A stretch of DNA of 64,000 bases from Vanilla planifolia (GCA_023846275.1 CM043865.1:5382068-5446067), one strand, 5' to 3'. Counted from the first letter of the stretch, positions 25,201-35,000 are shown. Notes: a model not told the origin generated them from the letters alone. Made by a program: numbers and translations.

Positions 25201-27677
25201 ATGATACTCGTTATTCTCTTTAACTCAATCAATCACTTCATTCCATTCCACTCCACTTGCGTTACAAATTCTTTAATTTTTAGCTATAAGGTTCGCACTC
25301 ATAGGCCCTCACTTGCACTACTTATCTACATTGCTGCCCTAGTTTGTGTGCCAGTCCAGTTTCGATGTAGAATGAATAGTGCTAACTTATCTTTTTTTCA
25401 CATTGGCATTTTCACTTGGCCCAATCTTTTTCTTTGTACATTAATATATATATATATATATATATGAAAGGCTATATTGAAAGTATGATATTGAATTATC
25501 AAAATACAAATAAGGTCTCATAATGGGTTTGTGTAAGTTTTTCTTAGTTTAATAATATTTTTAGTTCTATATTTGATTGTAATGAGTCATATATGCATAC
25601 ATTTGTTATTATTATTATTTTATTAGGATAGGCATTTTCATCATTTTGATTTTGGTTTAAAGCGTCATTGTGATATTTTTGAACACTTGTTAGGGAATAA
25701 AAGAAAAGAATAGTGTTTACTAGCTCTATTATGAACTAGCACTTTCGATTTCTTATTTTGGATGTGTGTACTCCCGTGGGTTGCAATTCAGGTTTAACTC
25801 TCCTTTGTGTTGAGATTCGAAATTAATTTGAGTTACGATTTAGATGTATCTCCATTGTTGTCATTATTGTCGTCAATTACCATCATCTTACCCTCAATTG
25901 TTGGATTTCGATCCTACCCACCCTCAACGTTTGGTATCAAAGCCTATTTTGTAGTATCACAACCACTGCAATGATTCTAGAGGTATCAAAAGTTATTGGC
26001 AATTAAATAATTTTTTTATCATTGATGATTTGATAATCCATTTAATTTAATTTCTGTCTTTAAAATTCTCTTTTGAATAATTATTCTCTCTTAACTTCTT
26101 ATTTTTTGACTAAAATGTGTGAATTATGTGAAATATTTTTTCCATCACATATAGATGATGAATTGTTAGATGACATATTTATCATTTAGAAATCATATCA
26201 ATTTTATATTTTAGAAATATTAAACTATACTAGGTTATATTTGATTTTTTAAGTTTAGTTAATGTTATCAATACTCGTACTATTCAAGATAATGTTTATA
26301 ATTGTATTCTATTATTTATAGTAATATTTCATGTTGTGCAATTATAAAAAGCGTTTTGTTCATATAAGACTTAGTTAATTTTCTATTTTGTATGTTGGCA
26401 TGGCAGCCATTAGAGTCATTTTTAGAGCTCACAGTGTACTTTTTTGTGTGAATTAAGAGTACAAGTGATCTAAGCTTAAGAGTTACATGGGAAGCTTTTG
26501 TCTTTGCTACTAAGTGGTAGGCTTTAATTGAGGGCATATAGATAGCTGGAGAACATTTTTTGGTTGCTGCTATTGTGCATGAGAGGTTCGGAAGGGGCCA
26601 CCAAGATAATGCTGTGCATCTCATTACACCTTGTTACTGCTCTCTTTTTTTGATTATAGGATTCCTTATATGTATAAAAATGCTGATAGTGCTTCTAATT
26701 TTCTTGCTTCAAGGACTGTTTTTGTCATCTTAATTGGGACGGAAGTGTGTCCCTCCCATGCAATTTTTTATGGAAATTAATAACTTTTATAATTAGTTCT
26801 TTTCAATATATGACACATGGATCAAATTTCAACATTTAATTCATCTCTATAGAGTGTGCTCAGTATGCATGATACCTGTTTTTGGAAATGCTTTCATTGA
26901 TCAATTGAGACTTGTTTGAGAGATCAATGCATGACTTTGTTATTTAGCTATTCACAATGGATTAATTGAAGTGTAATTCACCCATAGAGAAAGCACAGAA
27001 CATGTTGGGACCTCTGATGTGTGATTAGCACTCAATAACGAATATTATATATAAGACTCTTATTGAATAGAAGATTGTTGAACACAAGTAAGATATAGAT
27101 TTATTTTAACAATAAATGTTAATATAACATTATAATCTTAATACACAACTGAGGTGGCCCCAAACAAGGCTACTCATCCACCAGTATATGGAGTCCAATA
27201 GTAAAGTCTCATAGAAGTGCTTCTATGAGCACTTCCTAATGATGGATCAATGCATGACTCTCTTATTTGCTTTGCAATTTCTTCGTTCTTTATTACAGCT
27301 TTACTACTGCCATCTCTTAAATGCTCACTAAATTCATCTAATCACTATTAAATGTTTCTTATTCAGGCAGTTTTGACCGCCGAAGGCAAACTTATTGGAT
27401 TTCAACCAACAAGTAGAGTTGCTGTTAATCACTGGGCATCCAATCCTTTAGCAAAGGCCTTATATGGCACTCAAAAGCACTCACCTGGTGAGCCCAGCGA
27501 GATCTTTTCTCCTCTTTTTGTATATTGTTCCAATGAGCTCATCTTTTTTTAGTTCTTTTGGCAGGTCTATTCGAGCCCAGGCTTAGTATTCCACGTCCAA
27601 CAAATGCCATTCCAATTGAATTATTGATGTCAGTAAATCCAAAGAATCAATTTGCCCTTGCAAGACCAATGGAATGA
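10046..27677 (+). CDS. Plant membrane protein of unknown function, 8 coding exons
   Basis: I do not recognise the family. Coding exons, all with GT-AG borders and matching phases: 10046-10477, 10605-10814, 10892-11368, 11488-11598, 11827-12003, 17071-17346, 27367-27487, 27565-27677. This gives 638 codons plus TGA when read from the ATG at 10046. Introns 1-6 are phase 0; intron 7 splits a Gly codon. Exon 5 encodes one clear membrane helix (about residues 416-437, LMFAILAGGCVVLLIGVLA), followed by a charged heptad-like stretch (SKHARKDLELQNIHSSLELL). The central region before the helix is Trp/Cys-rich and folded-looking (residues around KECWWLPFDYSRLD and GFGTWACEFIPIYKL). Exon 6 carries WTGDVIVDRNTG and an acidic segment; the C-terminus ends LARPME. 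No catalytic motif is apparent. The start is uncertain: see the exon 1 entry. Exon 3 has a tandem CAGCAG acceptor. A single-pass membrane protein is inferred; location is unknown. Confidence 0.8.
13980..14910 (+). repeat. Degenerate repeat block, GATGAATGTTGATG-like units
   Basis: The phrase 'TGGATGAATGTTG(G/A)TGCTGAAA(T/C)AAGAT...CCTTG' recurs in degenerate form, for example near 14558, 14597, 14708, 14838 and 14863, alternating with GAAGGTCATTGTTG. Spacing is irregular at roughly 40-70 bases. The block is GC-richer than the rest of the intron. Internal repeats like this are common in long copia LTRs; it merges into the LTR-like sequence to its right. The short frames inside on either strand are by-products of the repeat. 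Confidence 0.5.
15576..15583 (+). promoter_or_regulatory. TATA box of the LTR relic
   Basis: TATAAATA in the context CATGGCTTATAAATAGAAG, with a less AT-rich surround than most of the window, sits about 270 bases before the tandem repeat. This is the usual place of the LTR promoter in such elements. It is unlikely to drive the host gene, since it is intronic, but it could yield a sense transcript. Confidence 0.4.
15854..16082 (+). repeat. Five-unit tandem repeat, 44-48 bp units
   Basis: Units begin at 15854, 15901, 15949, 15994 and 16039. Each opens with TTT(C/G)..., has a core GTGATTTTGATCC(A/G)TGGTAAT(T/C)GGTTT, and most end GGCTC. Units differ by substitutions and 1-3 base length changes, so they diverged after duplication. 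They lie inside the LTR-like sequence between its TATA box and its pyrimidine-rich tail. Confidence 0.85.
18900..19439 (+). other. Sequence left of the LINE relic, likely its 5' part
   Basis: No frame is long, but base composition is less AT-rich than the flanking intron and similar to the LINE relic to the right. It could be the LINE 5' untranslated region or the start of ORF1. No motif decides it. Confidence 0.25.
19440..20735 (+). mobile_element. LINE (plant L1-type) ORF1 relic: DUF4283 plus CCHC knuckle
   Basis: Read across frames, the segment follows the plant L1 ORF1 pattern. It has RRPWRQCFIIKLFGKFI (about 19640-19690), then GGSWMIIEHYF (about 19818-19850) and IEYIDKKF (about 19940-19965). 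Next come RGKYARICVQDDLKKLLLAK (about 20030-20085) and an intact zinc knuckle CCICGLHGHLNINC at 20138-20179. This is the DUF4283 domain followed by a zf-CCHC found in LINE ORF1 nucleic-acid-binding proteins. Several frameshifts and stops show that it is inactive. The orientation is the same as the host gene. The tail after 20314 is charged and unstructured. Confidence 0.8.
21130..22340 (+). mobile_element. LINE ORF2 relic: endonuclease end and linker
   Basis: The start of the endonuclease (IIVLESDINPT, about 21170) and its conserved block LCGNFNEVCMFIEIRG (about 21425-21472; family form GDFNEV...E..G) are visible. They are followed by the characteristic linker with NNEYFGNIYRRKTMIMSGIR, IQKSN and SGLFSWPR (21844-22038), which in intact elements leads into the reverse transcriptase. 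The reverse-transcriptase core itself was not found. Stops in every frame mark it as dead. It continues the ORF1 relic at 19440-20735 in the same orientation and correct order, so both belong to one insertion. Confidence 0.75.
23027..23908 (+). repeat. Left LTR of the intron 6 element
   Basis: Starts TGATGTAGGATAAAAG and ends CTTTCTACA. It aligns with 24632-25440 in blocks such as GGTATATGTTTGGTGGTACTTTAATGAA (left) against its counterpart in the right copy, and the GTGCAGAATGAACAATGCTA block near the end. It is about 70 bases longer than the right LTR, mainly because of extra sequence around 23700-23780. Confidence 0.75.
23909..24631 (+). other. Internal region of the short LTR element
   Basis: Begins with the degenerate primer-binding site and ends with the purine tract. 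A short coding-like frame at about 24218-24343 reads LIEDIEQVKKVYPDEKCDDA and onward to a stop. It may be a gag remnant, but I cannot match it to a gag family. The rest has stops in all frames. Confidence 0.5.
24632..25440 (+). repeat. Right LTR of the intron 6 element
   Basis: Starts TGATGTAAGACAAG and ends TCTTTGTACA, immediately followed by TTAATATATATA. A target-site duplication cannot be fixed, because both flanks (23018-23026 and 25441-25465) are TA repeats. Confidence 0.75.
25444..25465. repeat. (AT)11 microsatellite
   Basis: Uninterrupted AT dinucleotides immediately to the right of the LTR element. They may be an expanded insertion site, since the left flank of the element also ends in TATATA. 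Confidence 0.9.
25700..25950 (+). repeat. LTR-end-like piece with a primer-binding-site motif
   Basis: GC-richer, pyrimidine-rich sequence ends in CCTCAACG followed by TTTGGTATCAAAGCC at about 25930-25944. That is near-identical to the usual TTGGTATCAGAGCC start of the internal region of plant LTR elements. Nothing convincing can be read as gag after it. It is probably the right end of a 5' LTR plus primer-binding site from another element. Confidence 0.5.
26380..26780 (+). mobile_element. LINE RNase H-domain relic (ORF2 C-terminus)
   Basis: A frame at about 26650-26740 reads RIPYMYKNADSASNFLASRT, which matches the end of the RNase H-like domain of plant L1 ORF2 (family form H.YRE.N..AD.LA). 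It is followed, after a frame change, by WDGSVSLPC. It may be the far end of the LINE at 19440-22340, later split by the LTR element, or a separate 5'-truncated LINE. The missing reverse-transcriptase part between 22340 and 26380 leaves this open. Confidence 0.45.
26922..27268 (+). repeat. Short direct repeats flanking a 299-base segment
   Basis: A 24-base sequence starting GATCAATGCATGACT occurs at 26922-26945 and again at 27245-27268 with two differences. The segment between contains a near-perfect hairpin at 27208-27229 (arms CTCATAGAAG and its complement, 2-base spacer). The arrangement could be an insertion with duplicated flanks or a local duplication; no transposon ends are recognised. 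Confidence 0.6.
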
Positions 27678-27900
27678 CAATGAGAACAGGTACGATGTGA
27701 ACAAATCAAGAAGGTTCTTATTAAATGTGTCTCTCTTACTTTGGAATTCTACTTTTCATGGCAAAGTTAAAAAGTTTTTTACTCAATGTTTAAACGTTTC
27801 AAGAGTTTGGCTTCTCATGCGTTTATAGTGAAGGATTGTTGTTCTTTTATTTTAATATCTTTTGACTTGAATAAATCATAGGCAATTAATTTAGCCCTGG
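27678..27900 (+). promoter_or_regulatory. 3' untranslated region and likely poly(A) signal of the unknown gene
   Basis: After the TGA at 27675-27677 the sequence is T-rich and non-coding. AATAAA at 27870-27875, about 195 bases past the stop, is the best poly(A) signal candidate. A GT at 27690 (GAACAG|GTACGA) could be a donor for a 3' UTR intron, but no acceptor stands out. Confidence 0.4.
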
Positions 27901-28019
27901 GGATGGTGGTGCTGTTGTGGTTGGTTCATGTGTTAGATTTGAGTTAGATTTGTTAGGTAGTTGCATAGAAAGAGCATCTTCTTTTACATTTTCCCTTATA
28001 ATATTGGGGCATTATGTTT

Positions 28020-28500
28020 GGTTATTGTAGCTTTATGTTTGAAAAGTAGAACATTGTCTTTGTGATGGAAGATGTGTAGGATAGAAATCTTATAGTTGGA
28101 TGAGGGGAAGACAATGGTGATGATAAAGATGATGTTGATGATGGAAGTAGATATGAATCATAAATCAGATAAATTTTGGATTGTAATTGGAAGGTGAGAA
28201 AATTTGGATGCACACATACACAATAAACTTTAGTTTCTAATAAATGATAAAGTTAATAAAAATTATTCTTCTCTATTTCATTTCATGATAATATATTTAT
28301 AAAGATATAAAAAGACACTCTAATTAGAAATAAAATAATAAAGATATTCTTATTTGATAAAATGATATTAAAATAAGCAAATATATAAAAAAATAAAAAT
28401 ATTATAAAAATTTTATATATGATTTATTGTAATCTCGATAACCTAAAAATATATTAAAATAGTAAAAACTTATATGGGATTAAATCGAATCAATTAAACA
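28020..28500 (+). repeat. Left LTR-like copy of the second element
   Basis: Begins around TGGTTATTGTAG or TGATGGAAGATG (28063) and ends CAATTAAACA at 28500. It has about 30 extra bases near its start compared with the right copy. Confidence 0.55.
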
Positions 28501-30389
28501 TCTCTTGATGTAATGTCATATTAATTCATCTTATCAAGATAAATTGTATCATGTAAGATTTTTTTCTTCATAAATTTTTAAACTTAATATCAATCTTTGC
28601 AAGTTTTTCTTAAAAATCAAGATATTATCTAGTTTAATTACATGAAAGGTCAAACAAGTTAATTGGATATATTTTATATCTAACTCATCTATTGGTCTAA
28701 TCACATTAAAGTTAAAAACATTTAATTGAGTATTTCATTTAGTCTTTAAACTTGTAAATGAAAAGAGTAGCTTCAATTTGTCTTAATAATAGATATATTT
28801 TTCATATTGAAAATTAGATTGATAATTTTGTGCATAATAAAATCAAAATGAGTAGAAAATCTATATATAAATGAACTTTTATGCTTAATAGTGGAGCTAA
28901 AATAGTGATAAAAAACATATTGTGACAATACAAATTCAATTGGTTCTTTGTTTGACAGCTCGCTTAATTTAAACTAATGAGAAATGAACTCAAGAAGAGT
29001 AGGTTTAAAAGGTTTAGATTCAAAAGTTGGCTTAATGTTAAGTAGAGTAAACTCTAATGAATTGATTGTAGAAGGTTTTAAAGATTCAAATTTTTATAAA
29101 AAAAATTATTAATTTCTCTTTAGGTGGTTTTACTAATAAAACATTAATTTAGAGGGCACAAAATAATTTATTGATTATCTAAAATGATAATAATATCTTC
29201 ATTAAGATGTCAAACCTTTATTAAAAATAACCAAATATCATTAAGTATAAAATCATGACATTATTTATGAACCTGACCTGTAGAATGATTATCATAATTA
29301 ATTTTAATGATATTGAAATTTTATATAGATTCATTCAATTGTAGAAATGTATTTTTTTTATTTTTTATGTTCATTTTCTTAGACTATTAGATCATTGTAT
29401 TATACAAAGTAAAAATTTATTGATATTTTTTATTTCATCATTTTCTTACTGGATTCTCCATAAAACTTAATCATTAGTCTTTTCCTTTTTGATATATTAA
29501 TCACACCATACTAAACATTATTTAAATAATTTTTATAATAAATAAAAATATAATAAGATCCAAGATATGAGATGGGTTTAATATTCACTAATTTAGTAAT
29601 AATATTAGATTAATCATATAATTATCATGAATTAAAATTGTATAAGTTTTTAAAGAACCTTTAGTAATGATCATATAAAAGGATTTCAAGTTATATTCAT
29701 GTAAATATCTAAAGAAAAGGAGATAACATATTCATAAATGAGATATGTGATTCTAAATTTTTTTTTATAGATACAAATATAACAAAAACTCATATAGTCA
29801 TTACATATTTGTTGAAATTAAAGTTTTTGATGTAAGCTATAATGATCAACATATCTAACTAATGACAAGTATTAACAAGATGACATTACGATAGGAATGG
29901 ATTTCATAATATAATTTTAAAAGTTTAAAGATGAAACTAAATTTTTAAAAATATATCTCATATAACAAAATGGGCTAATGGATACATGATAATTGCTTCA
30001 AATCTTTTGAAAAGCTAATATGAAATAGAGCTTGAAATCAAGTCCAAATCAAAATTATTAGCAAACCACTTTGGGGTCATGCTTGTTTGAAGGCTTATTG
30101 ACTTGAGAGATTGGGATTAAGAAAAGACAACGTGTTGCGTGCATCATCAATGGCCATAGGGCTTGGTTTCTCTGTGTAGATGTGCATGGCGAAGTTAACA
30201 TCTAATCAGCAAAGTAGTCAAGGGCAACTAAAGGAGAAGACAACCTAGACGTAAGGTTTAGGAAGGAAGAAGAGTAGGCTAGGAGGAAGAAGAGGAAGGC
30301 GTTATGGGTGTAGTGCAACTCTTTGGTTGTTGAAAAGCACTATCGATGGCTAGAACGGGGGAAAATTAAAGAAAAAAAGTGATAATCAA

Positions 30390-30863
30390 GAGTGGTGGTT
30401 AATTATTATAGTGATAGAAGATGGATGTGATGAAAATCCTACAACTGGACAAGGGGAAAGAGATGTTACTGGCGATAATAAAGCTATATTAGAATTGTAA
30501 CTTGAATAAATTTTGTATCATAACCAAAGGGAAGAAACTTGAATCATATAACCTAAGGGGTATACACACATGCATGATATGAAATCATAGTTTCTAATAA
30601 ATGACAAAGCCAGTGAAATATATTTTTCTCATTTTCTTTATTTCAAAGTAATATATTTATTGAGATATAAAGACTAATATTGACCAAAACAAAATGATAG
30701 AAATATATTTACTTAATGAAATTATGTAAACATAAGAAGATATGCAAAATATATTAAAAATATTATAATTATTTTATATATAACTTATTACAATCTAAAT
30801 ATAATAAAAATATACAAAATTAAGAATAATTTAATATATAAGATTGATTAGATTAACTCAACA
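30390..30863 (+). repeat. Right LTR-like copy of the second element
   Basis: Begins near TGGTTAATTATTATAGTGATAGAAG and ends AACTCAACA at 30863. It aligns block by block with 28020-28500. Confidence 0.55.
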
Positions 30864-31943
30864 TCATATTCTTAATACAATTTTTTTGTATTATTTTTTT
30901 TTATCACCAATAAGAATCTTTTCTATTCCCATTTGAATTTTCATACTAAGATATCTTCTCTATTATTGTAGGGTTATCTAATATTATAAAATTTGCTCAA
31001 AAGTGGGCACTCATCTTTAGATTGACCTATGTCCTATTTTCATTAAGAGGGCATATTTGCAAGCCCCTTTATGACATTATGTGGTTTATGTAGGGGTTTA
31101 GCATGAGTGAATCTTTCATAGGTTTGTTTAAAAAAGGTTATGAATGGTACGCTTATAACATTGTTGGGCATTATACTATCAACTTTATGACCTACTTTGA
31201 TTAGTTGAAGTTTTGCATAATGGGGACTTGGTTGAAGTGCAGTTTACATGTCTAGGTATTGATTCTCATAGTTGAATATATTTATTCTACAAAAAAATTT
31301 GCAAGGGTTTTATTTGATGTTGTATAGAGGCCTCTTTGGTGCATGGAGCCAATGCTTCTCATTTTGATATAGTTACAACTCTCATTTCATAAGTTGTTGC
31401 ATTGTACAAATCTTAAGTAAAACATATATTGACAATGAGAAAACAAAGCAAGAGACAATAAATAAAGGGTGTCCTTATGGGTGGCATTGGATCCTGAACA
31501 ATCATTGTCAAGTGTAAAACAACAATAATCATATTTAGAGTTTTGGATTTAAACTATGAAAGAATAGAGAATTGTCAATGAAGACAACTTCTCTTATAAT
31601 TATGGTAATAAGGTTAACAGACACTTAGTACATATTGCCCATGTTGATAGTTTATGTTGAGGGCTCTTCTCTAATATTTTTGTGCGACAAGTGGAGTTGA
31701 GCATGATCTCACTCTTGTGCTCGTCAATAGTCAACATTAAGATGATGACAATATTGTGAAGGCATTGTAATTGATATATAGAGGAAGGGAAAAGTTACAT
31801 TTGCTTTTGAGTGCAACCAAACCCTTTTCAAGAATAAATTCCTCTTTCCTTTGATTGTTTGGGTGGTGATTAATAAGAGAGAATTGAGTACGTAGCCTAC
31901 TTGATAAGCTAGGGAAGGTTATGGGTAGCGCATGTGCCAGCTT
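30864..31943. other. Non-coding DNA left of the tRNA gene
   Basis: Somewhat less AT-rich than its surroundings between 31000 and 31700, but no frame is open and no family was recognised. It may be an old retroelement piece. The minus-strand frame at 31737-31982 runs into the tRNA and is not a gene. Confidence 0.35.
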
Positions 31944-32015
31944 TCCGTTGTAGTCTAGTCGGTTAGGATACTCGGCTCTCACCCGAGAGACCCGGGTTCG
32001 ATTCCCGGCAACGGA
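31944..32015 (+). tRNA. trnE-CUC: tRNA-Glu (anticodon CTC)
   Basis: A 72-base nuclear-type tRNA. The acceptor stem TCCGTTG pairs with CAACGGA at the 3' end. The D arm lies in TAGTCTAGTCGGTTAGGATA. The anticodon arm CTCGG-CTCTCAC-CCGAG places CTC at positions 34-36. The T arm is CCCGGGTTCGATTCCCGG, containing the B-box GGTTCGATTCC. CCA is not encoded and a TTTT run (32017-32020) follows directly as the RNA polymerase III terminator; both features point to a nuclear gene. It appears fully intact and decodes GAG. Confidence 0.96.
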
Positions 32016-32016
32016 A

Positions 32017-32026
32017 TTTTATTTTT
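32017..32026 (+). terminator. RNA polymerase III terminator of tRNA-Glu
   Basis: TTTTATTTTT begins two bases after the tRNA 3' end. A run of four or more T on the coding strand ends pol III transcription. Confidence 0.8.
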
Positions 32027-32029
32027 GGT

Positions 32030-35000
32030 TTCTTACTGAAGCAAATACCCCATTTGTGTAAAGTATTTTTGATTATTTAGATAAAAATCATTTTTTTAAA
32101 TCTATTTTTTGAAATTCATTATTTAAATTTTTAAAAAATTATATACATACATATAATCTATAAAAATTCATTGATACATTCCAAACACAAACAACTTCTA
32201 TTAAAAGTAGCATATTAGAGATTGTGTATTGTCATATGCTTGGTTTCTCGAGTAAGAGCCAAGTTAAATCGAGTAGACTACATCGGATTACCATCAAGTG
32301 TGTTACAAGATGATTATAATGTAAGTCAAACATCTATGTTAGAAACCTTGTAGTTTTTAAACCATAAGTTCAATCCAAGAATATTTGATCTCGTCCTAAG
32401 CCTATATCATTTCACTTTGTTTCTCTAGTCCTTAAATCTCAAGCTCAAAGAGTGACATGATGAAAAATAATAATAAAAAAACTATGATAAAGAGTTAGAA
32501 GTCCATCCTCTACCTTGTTTATATTTTATCATAAATGGTTTTTCACCTTTCATGGGTATCTTGATTTCATGAAACAAAAAGAATAAGATTTATTTGATGA
32601 TTCAACAAGGGAGTGATGTAACAAGAATTAGCGATGAATGCAACATTTTGTCACTAAGAAGAAAATGACAAAGAATATGATAAAAATCTTTTGCAATATA
32701 TATGATAACATCAAATTAGGTTCATTTAATATAACATCTACTTAATTTGAAAATGATACTAATAGGTTATATTGTATCTTTTTTTAACAAATTTAATATG
32801 ATAATCATCTAATTGATTAGATAAATATCAAATTTTAAGATGAAGCGGAGAATTGATATTGTTATCTTTTTTAATAGATAGCTCAAATGCAATTATGATT
32901 ATAGTGAGTAGTTTTTTTTAGAAAAAAAAGATTGAAATTACATAAAATTTATGGTCTAAGTTTGAGAGAGGATGTATAAGATATGAAGTCAAAAGAGCCT
33001 TCTTATTCAAAATTTAATCTGAAAAATAAAAAGTATACCATATAACGAGAGTGTAATATTTTAAGTCTCAAGTCAAATGATTTAGTATAATAAAAGAGGA
33101 GTAATTTTTTATGCTAGAATTATACTAAGAAGGGGTGTGTGAAACAAACAAGATGAACCTCTAATGAAGAGTTGCCTAAGATATGAGTGCATTAGTAATT
33201 ATTGACACTCAAGATGAATAGTTTGAATGAGTTGTAGAGTCTTATCTTGAGTATACTATTATATTCTAAATTATGCGAAGTATTTAATATGACTTTGTTG
33301 TAAGAAATTTCAATCACGTATGTTTGAATAGTAAAAAAAAACTCTAAAAACTATAAAGAAGTTAAAAATACAAATTTTGATCGATATTACAATAACATAT
33401 AATACATTCTAAGATTGAAGAAAAGTGTTACCTTTAGTAAGATAGTTGGATAGCTTTAGCCATTCTATTGTATTTTGAGATAGCTCAAAAAAATTTTTAA
33501 AGGAGCAATTTTATTACTCATCACACTAAGATCTTGAGATCATACATGATGGTTATTAATGCGAATTTAGCAGCTAGGTTTTCATTAGCTTTTGAACATA
33601 ACCCTCAAGCATAGCATAAACAACTTGATTGTTCATATGAAAAAGACATAAATATTATAATGCAAAAGGACTAATCTTAGATAATACAAAAGATATATTA
33701 ACATAAAAAAACTTTATTTGTAAGAATATATGATATGTACTCTTTTTTTAAAAAAGCAAATATTATAAAATATTTTATAAGATTATTATCACTTTTATAA
33801 GAGAAAAATTATATTAAAATATATCTTTTAAAATTCTAATTTTTTTTAATGTCTGATTATAACCTTTTTTATTCATTTCTTCAAGTTTATGAAAATATTA
33901 ATAAGGAAAAATGAATAAAAATATGGATAGAGATCTTATTAGATTCATGATAATTAAGTATTGTGTATTAAAAAAACTTATGTAAAATTTCTTAATATAA
34001 AAATAAATAAATAATGCATGTTCTTCAAGATAAAAACTTCTTCTTCTTCCTAACATCCTTTAAAGCTCATTAGTCTAATTTTTTTTAGATTTTTTAAAAA
34101 TTACTAATGTTCACACTCATATTTTATGAGGTATTTTTCAATTGAAAAATATGCATATAGCAACTCATTTGTTAATTTATTTAAATTAAAATGATGATTT
34201 TTTGCTATGTTTGATTTGGACAGGGCTGCCATGAAGGAACCAAAGCCCTTGTCACTACGTGAAATACATAATTTTTTTTTTTCAAATATAATGATAATTG
34301 TTGTTTTTTAATCTGATTTTATTTCAAAAAATTAAAAGATAATTGGATTTAACTCTTAGATATCATCATAATTCATTTTTAATATTATCATTATAATAAT
34401 ATTTTCTAACTACGACAACAATAGATATTTCAAATGAAACGGCAGGCTCAAAACATTTTGTTATCGTGATATTAGTTGATGTTTGATTATTTAAATTGAA
34501 TTAATTTGGATGTATTTGACGCAGTGTTCATGATTTGTAATAATGTTTTAAAAATATATATTTTTATTTTTTAAAACATTGCATAAATTATTTGATATTT
34601 TTAAAAAATAATTTTTAATGATAAAAAAAAAGTATTATGGCTACACCAAAGCATACCTTAGTCCATTAGTTCACATAACAACACCTTAACATGCATAAGA
34701 TGCAATCAATGTCTATATATTACTTACATCTCCTTTCATGCATTTATTTTAAAATTATTAAACTTATATTAATGCCAAAACATGGATAATCTTTAAGTAT
34801 TGGCCAAATTAATAAAAGTCTTTCCTTGTGTGAAAAATCTTCAAAAGATCAACTTATTTATTAGATTTTTTAATCTATCACTATTGAAAAAACAAAAGAT
34901 TAATTAATTTATTTAAATATAATAATAATTTTTTATTATTTTTACTTGTAAGTTCAAAAAATCTTTTGAACAATTTTTTTAAATAGATATTTTTAATAAC

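Larger units (their letters stand above)
23027..25440 (+). mobile_element. Short LTR retroelement with both LTRs, no pol
   Basis: Two parallel copies of the same sequence lie at 23027-23908 and 24632-25440. Both begin TGATGTA(G/A)GA and end TTTTCTTT(C/G)TACA, and they align throughout. Directly after the left copy is TATTATCAGGGCTC, a degenerate form of the TGGTATCAGAGC primer-binding site for initiator tRNA-Met. Directly before the right copy is the purine run AGGCAAAGGGA. The internal part is only about 720 bases and has no reverse transcriptase or integrase, so the element is non-autonomous or internally deleted. LTR divergence is obvious by eye, so insertion is old. Orientation is that of the host gene. 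Confidence 0.8.
17347..27366 (+). other. Intron 6 of the unknown gene (10.0 kb)
   Basis: Bounded by donor TATCAG|GTAATT and acceptor TTATTCAG|GCAGTT. Contents: 17347-18900 plain sequence with a pyrimidine-rich patch (17796-18060, including a (TC)8 run at 17827-17842); about 19440-22340 a LINE relic in sense; 23027-25440 a short LTR element in sense; 25700-25950 an LTR-end-like piece; 26380-26780 a LINE RNase H relic; and 26946-27244 a 299-base segment between short direct repeats. Almost all of the intron's length can be put down to insertions. Confidence 0.8.
28020..30863 (+). mobile_element. Second LTR-flanked element, about 2.8 kb, degraded
   Basis: Two parallel copies of an approximately 480-base sequence lie at about 28020-28500 and 30390-30863. 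Shared blocks include TGAT(G/A)GAAGATG..., GG(A/C)(T/C)(A/G)AGGGGAA, a GTTTCTAATAAATGA(T/C)AAAG block, AATATATTTAT(A/T)(A/G)AGATATAAA, and ends in ...AACA. A strong purine tract (GGGGGAAAATTAAAGAAAAAAAG, 30353-30379 region) lies just before the right copy, which fits a plus-strand element. The internal 1.9 kb has no clear gag or pol, and no primer-binding site was seen after the left copy, so the element is non-autonomous or heavily decayed. Confidence 0.6.

Noticed and set aside
31737-31982. Minus-strand 81-codon frame ending in the tRNA-Glu
   Set aside because: It overlaps an intact tRNA on the opposite strand and shows no protein motif.
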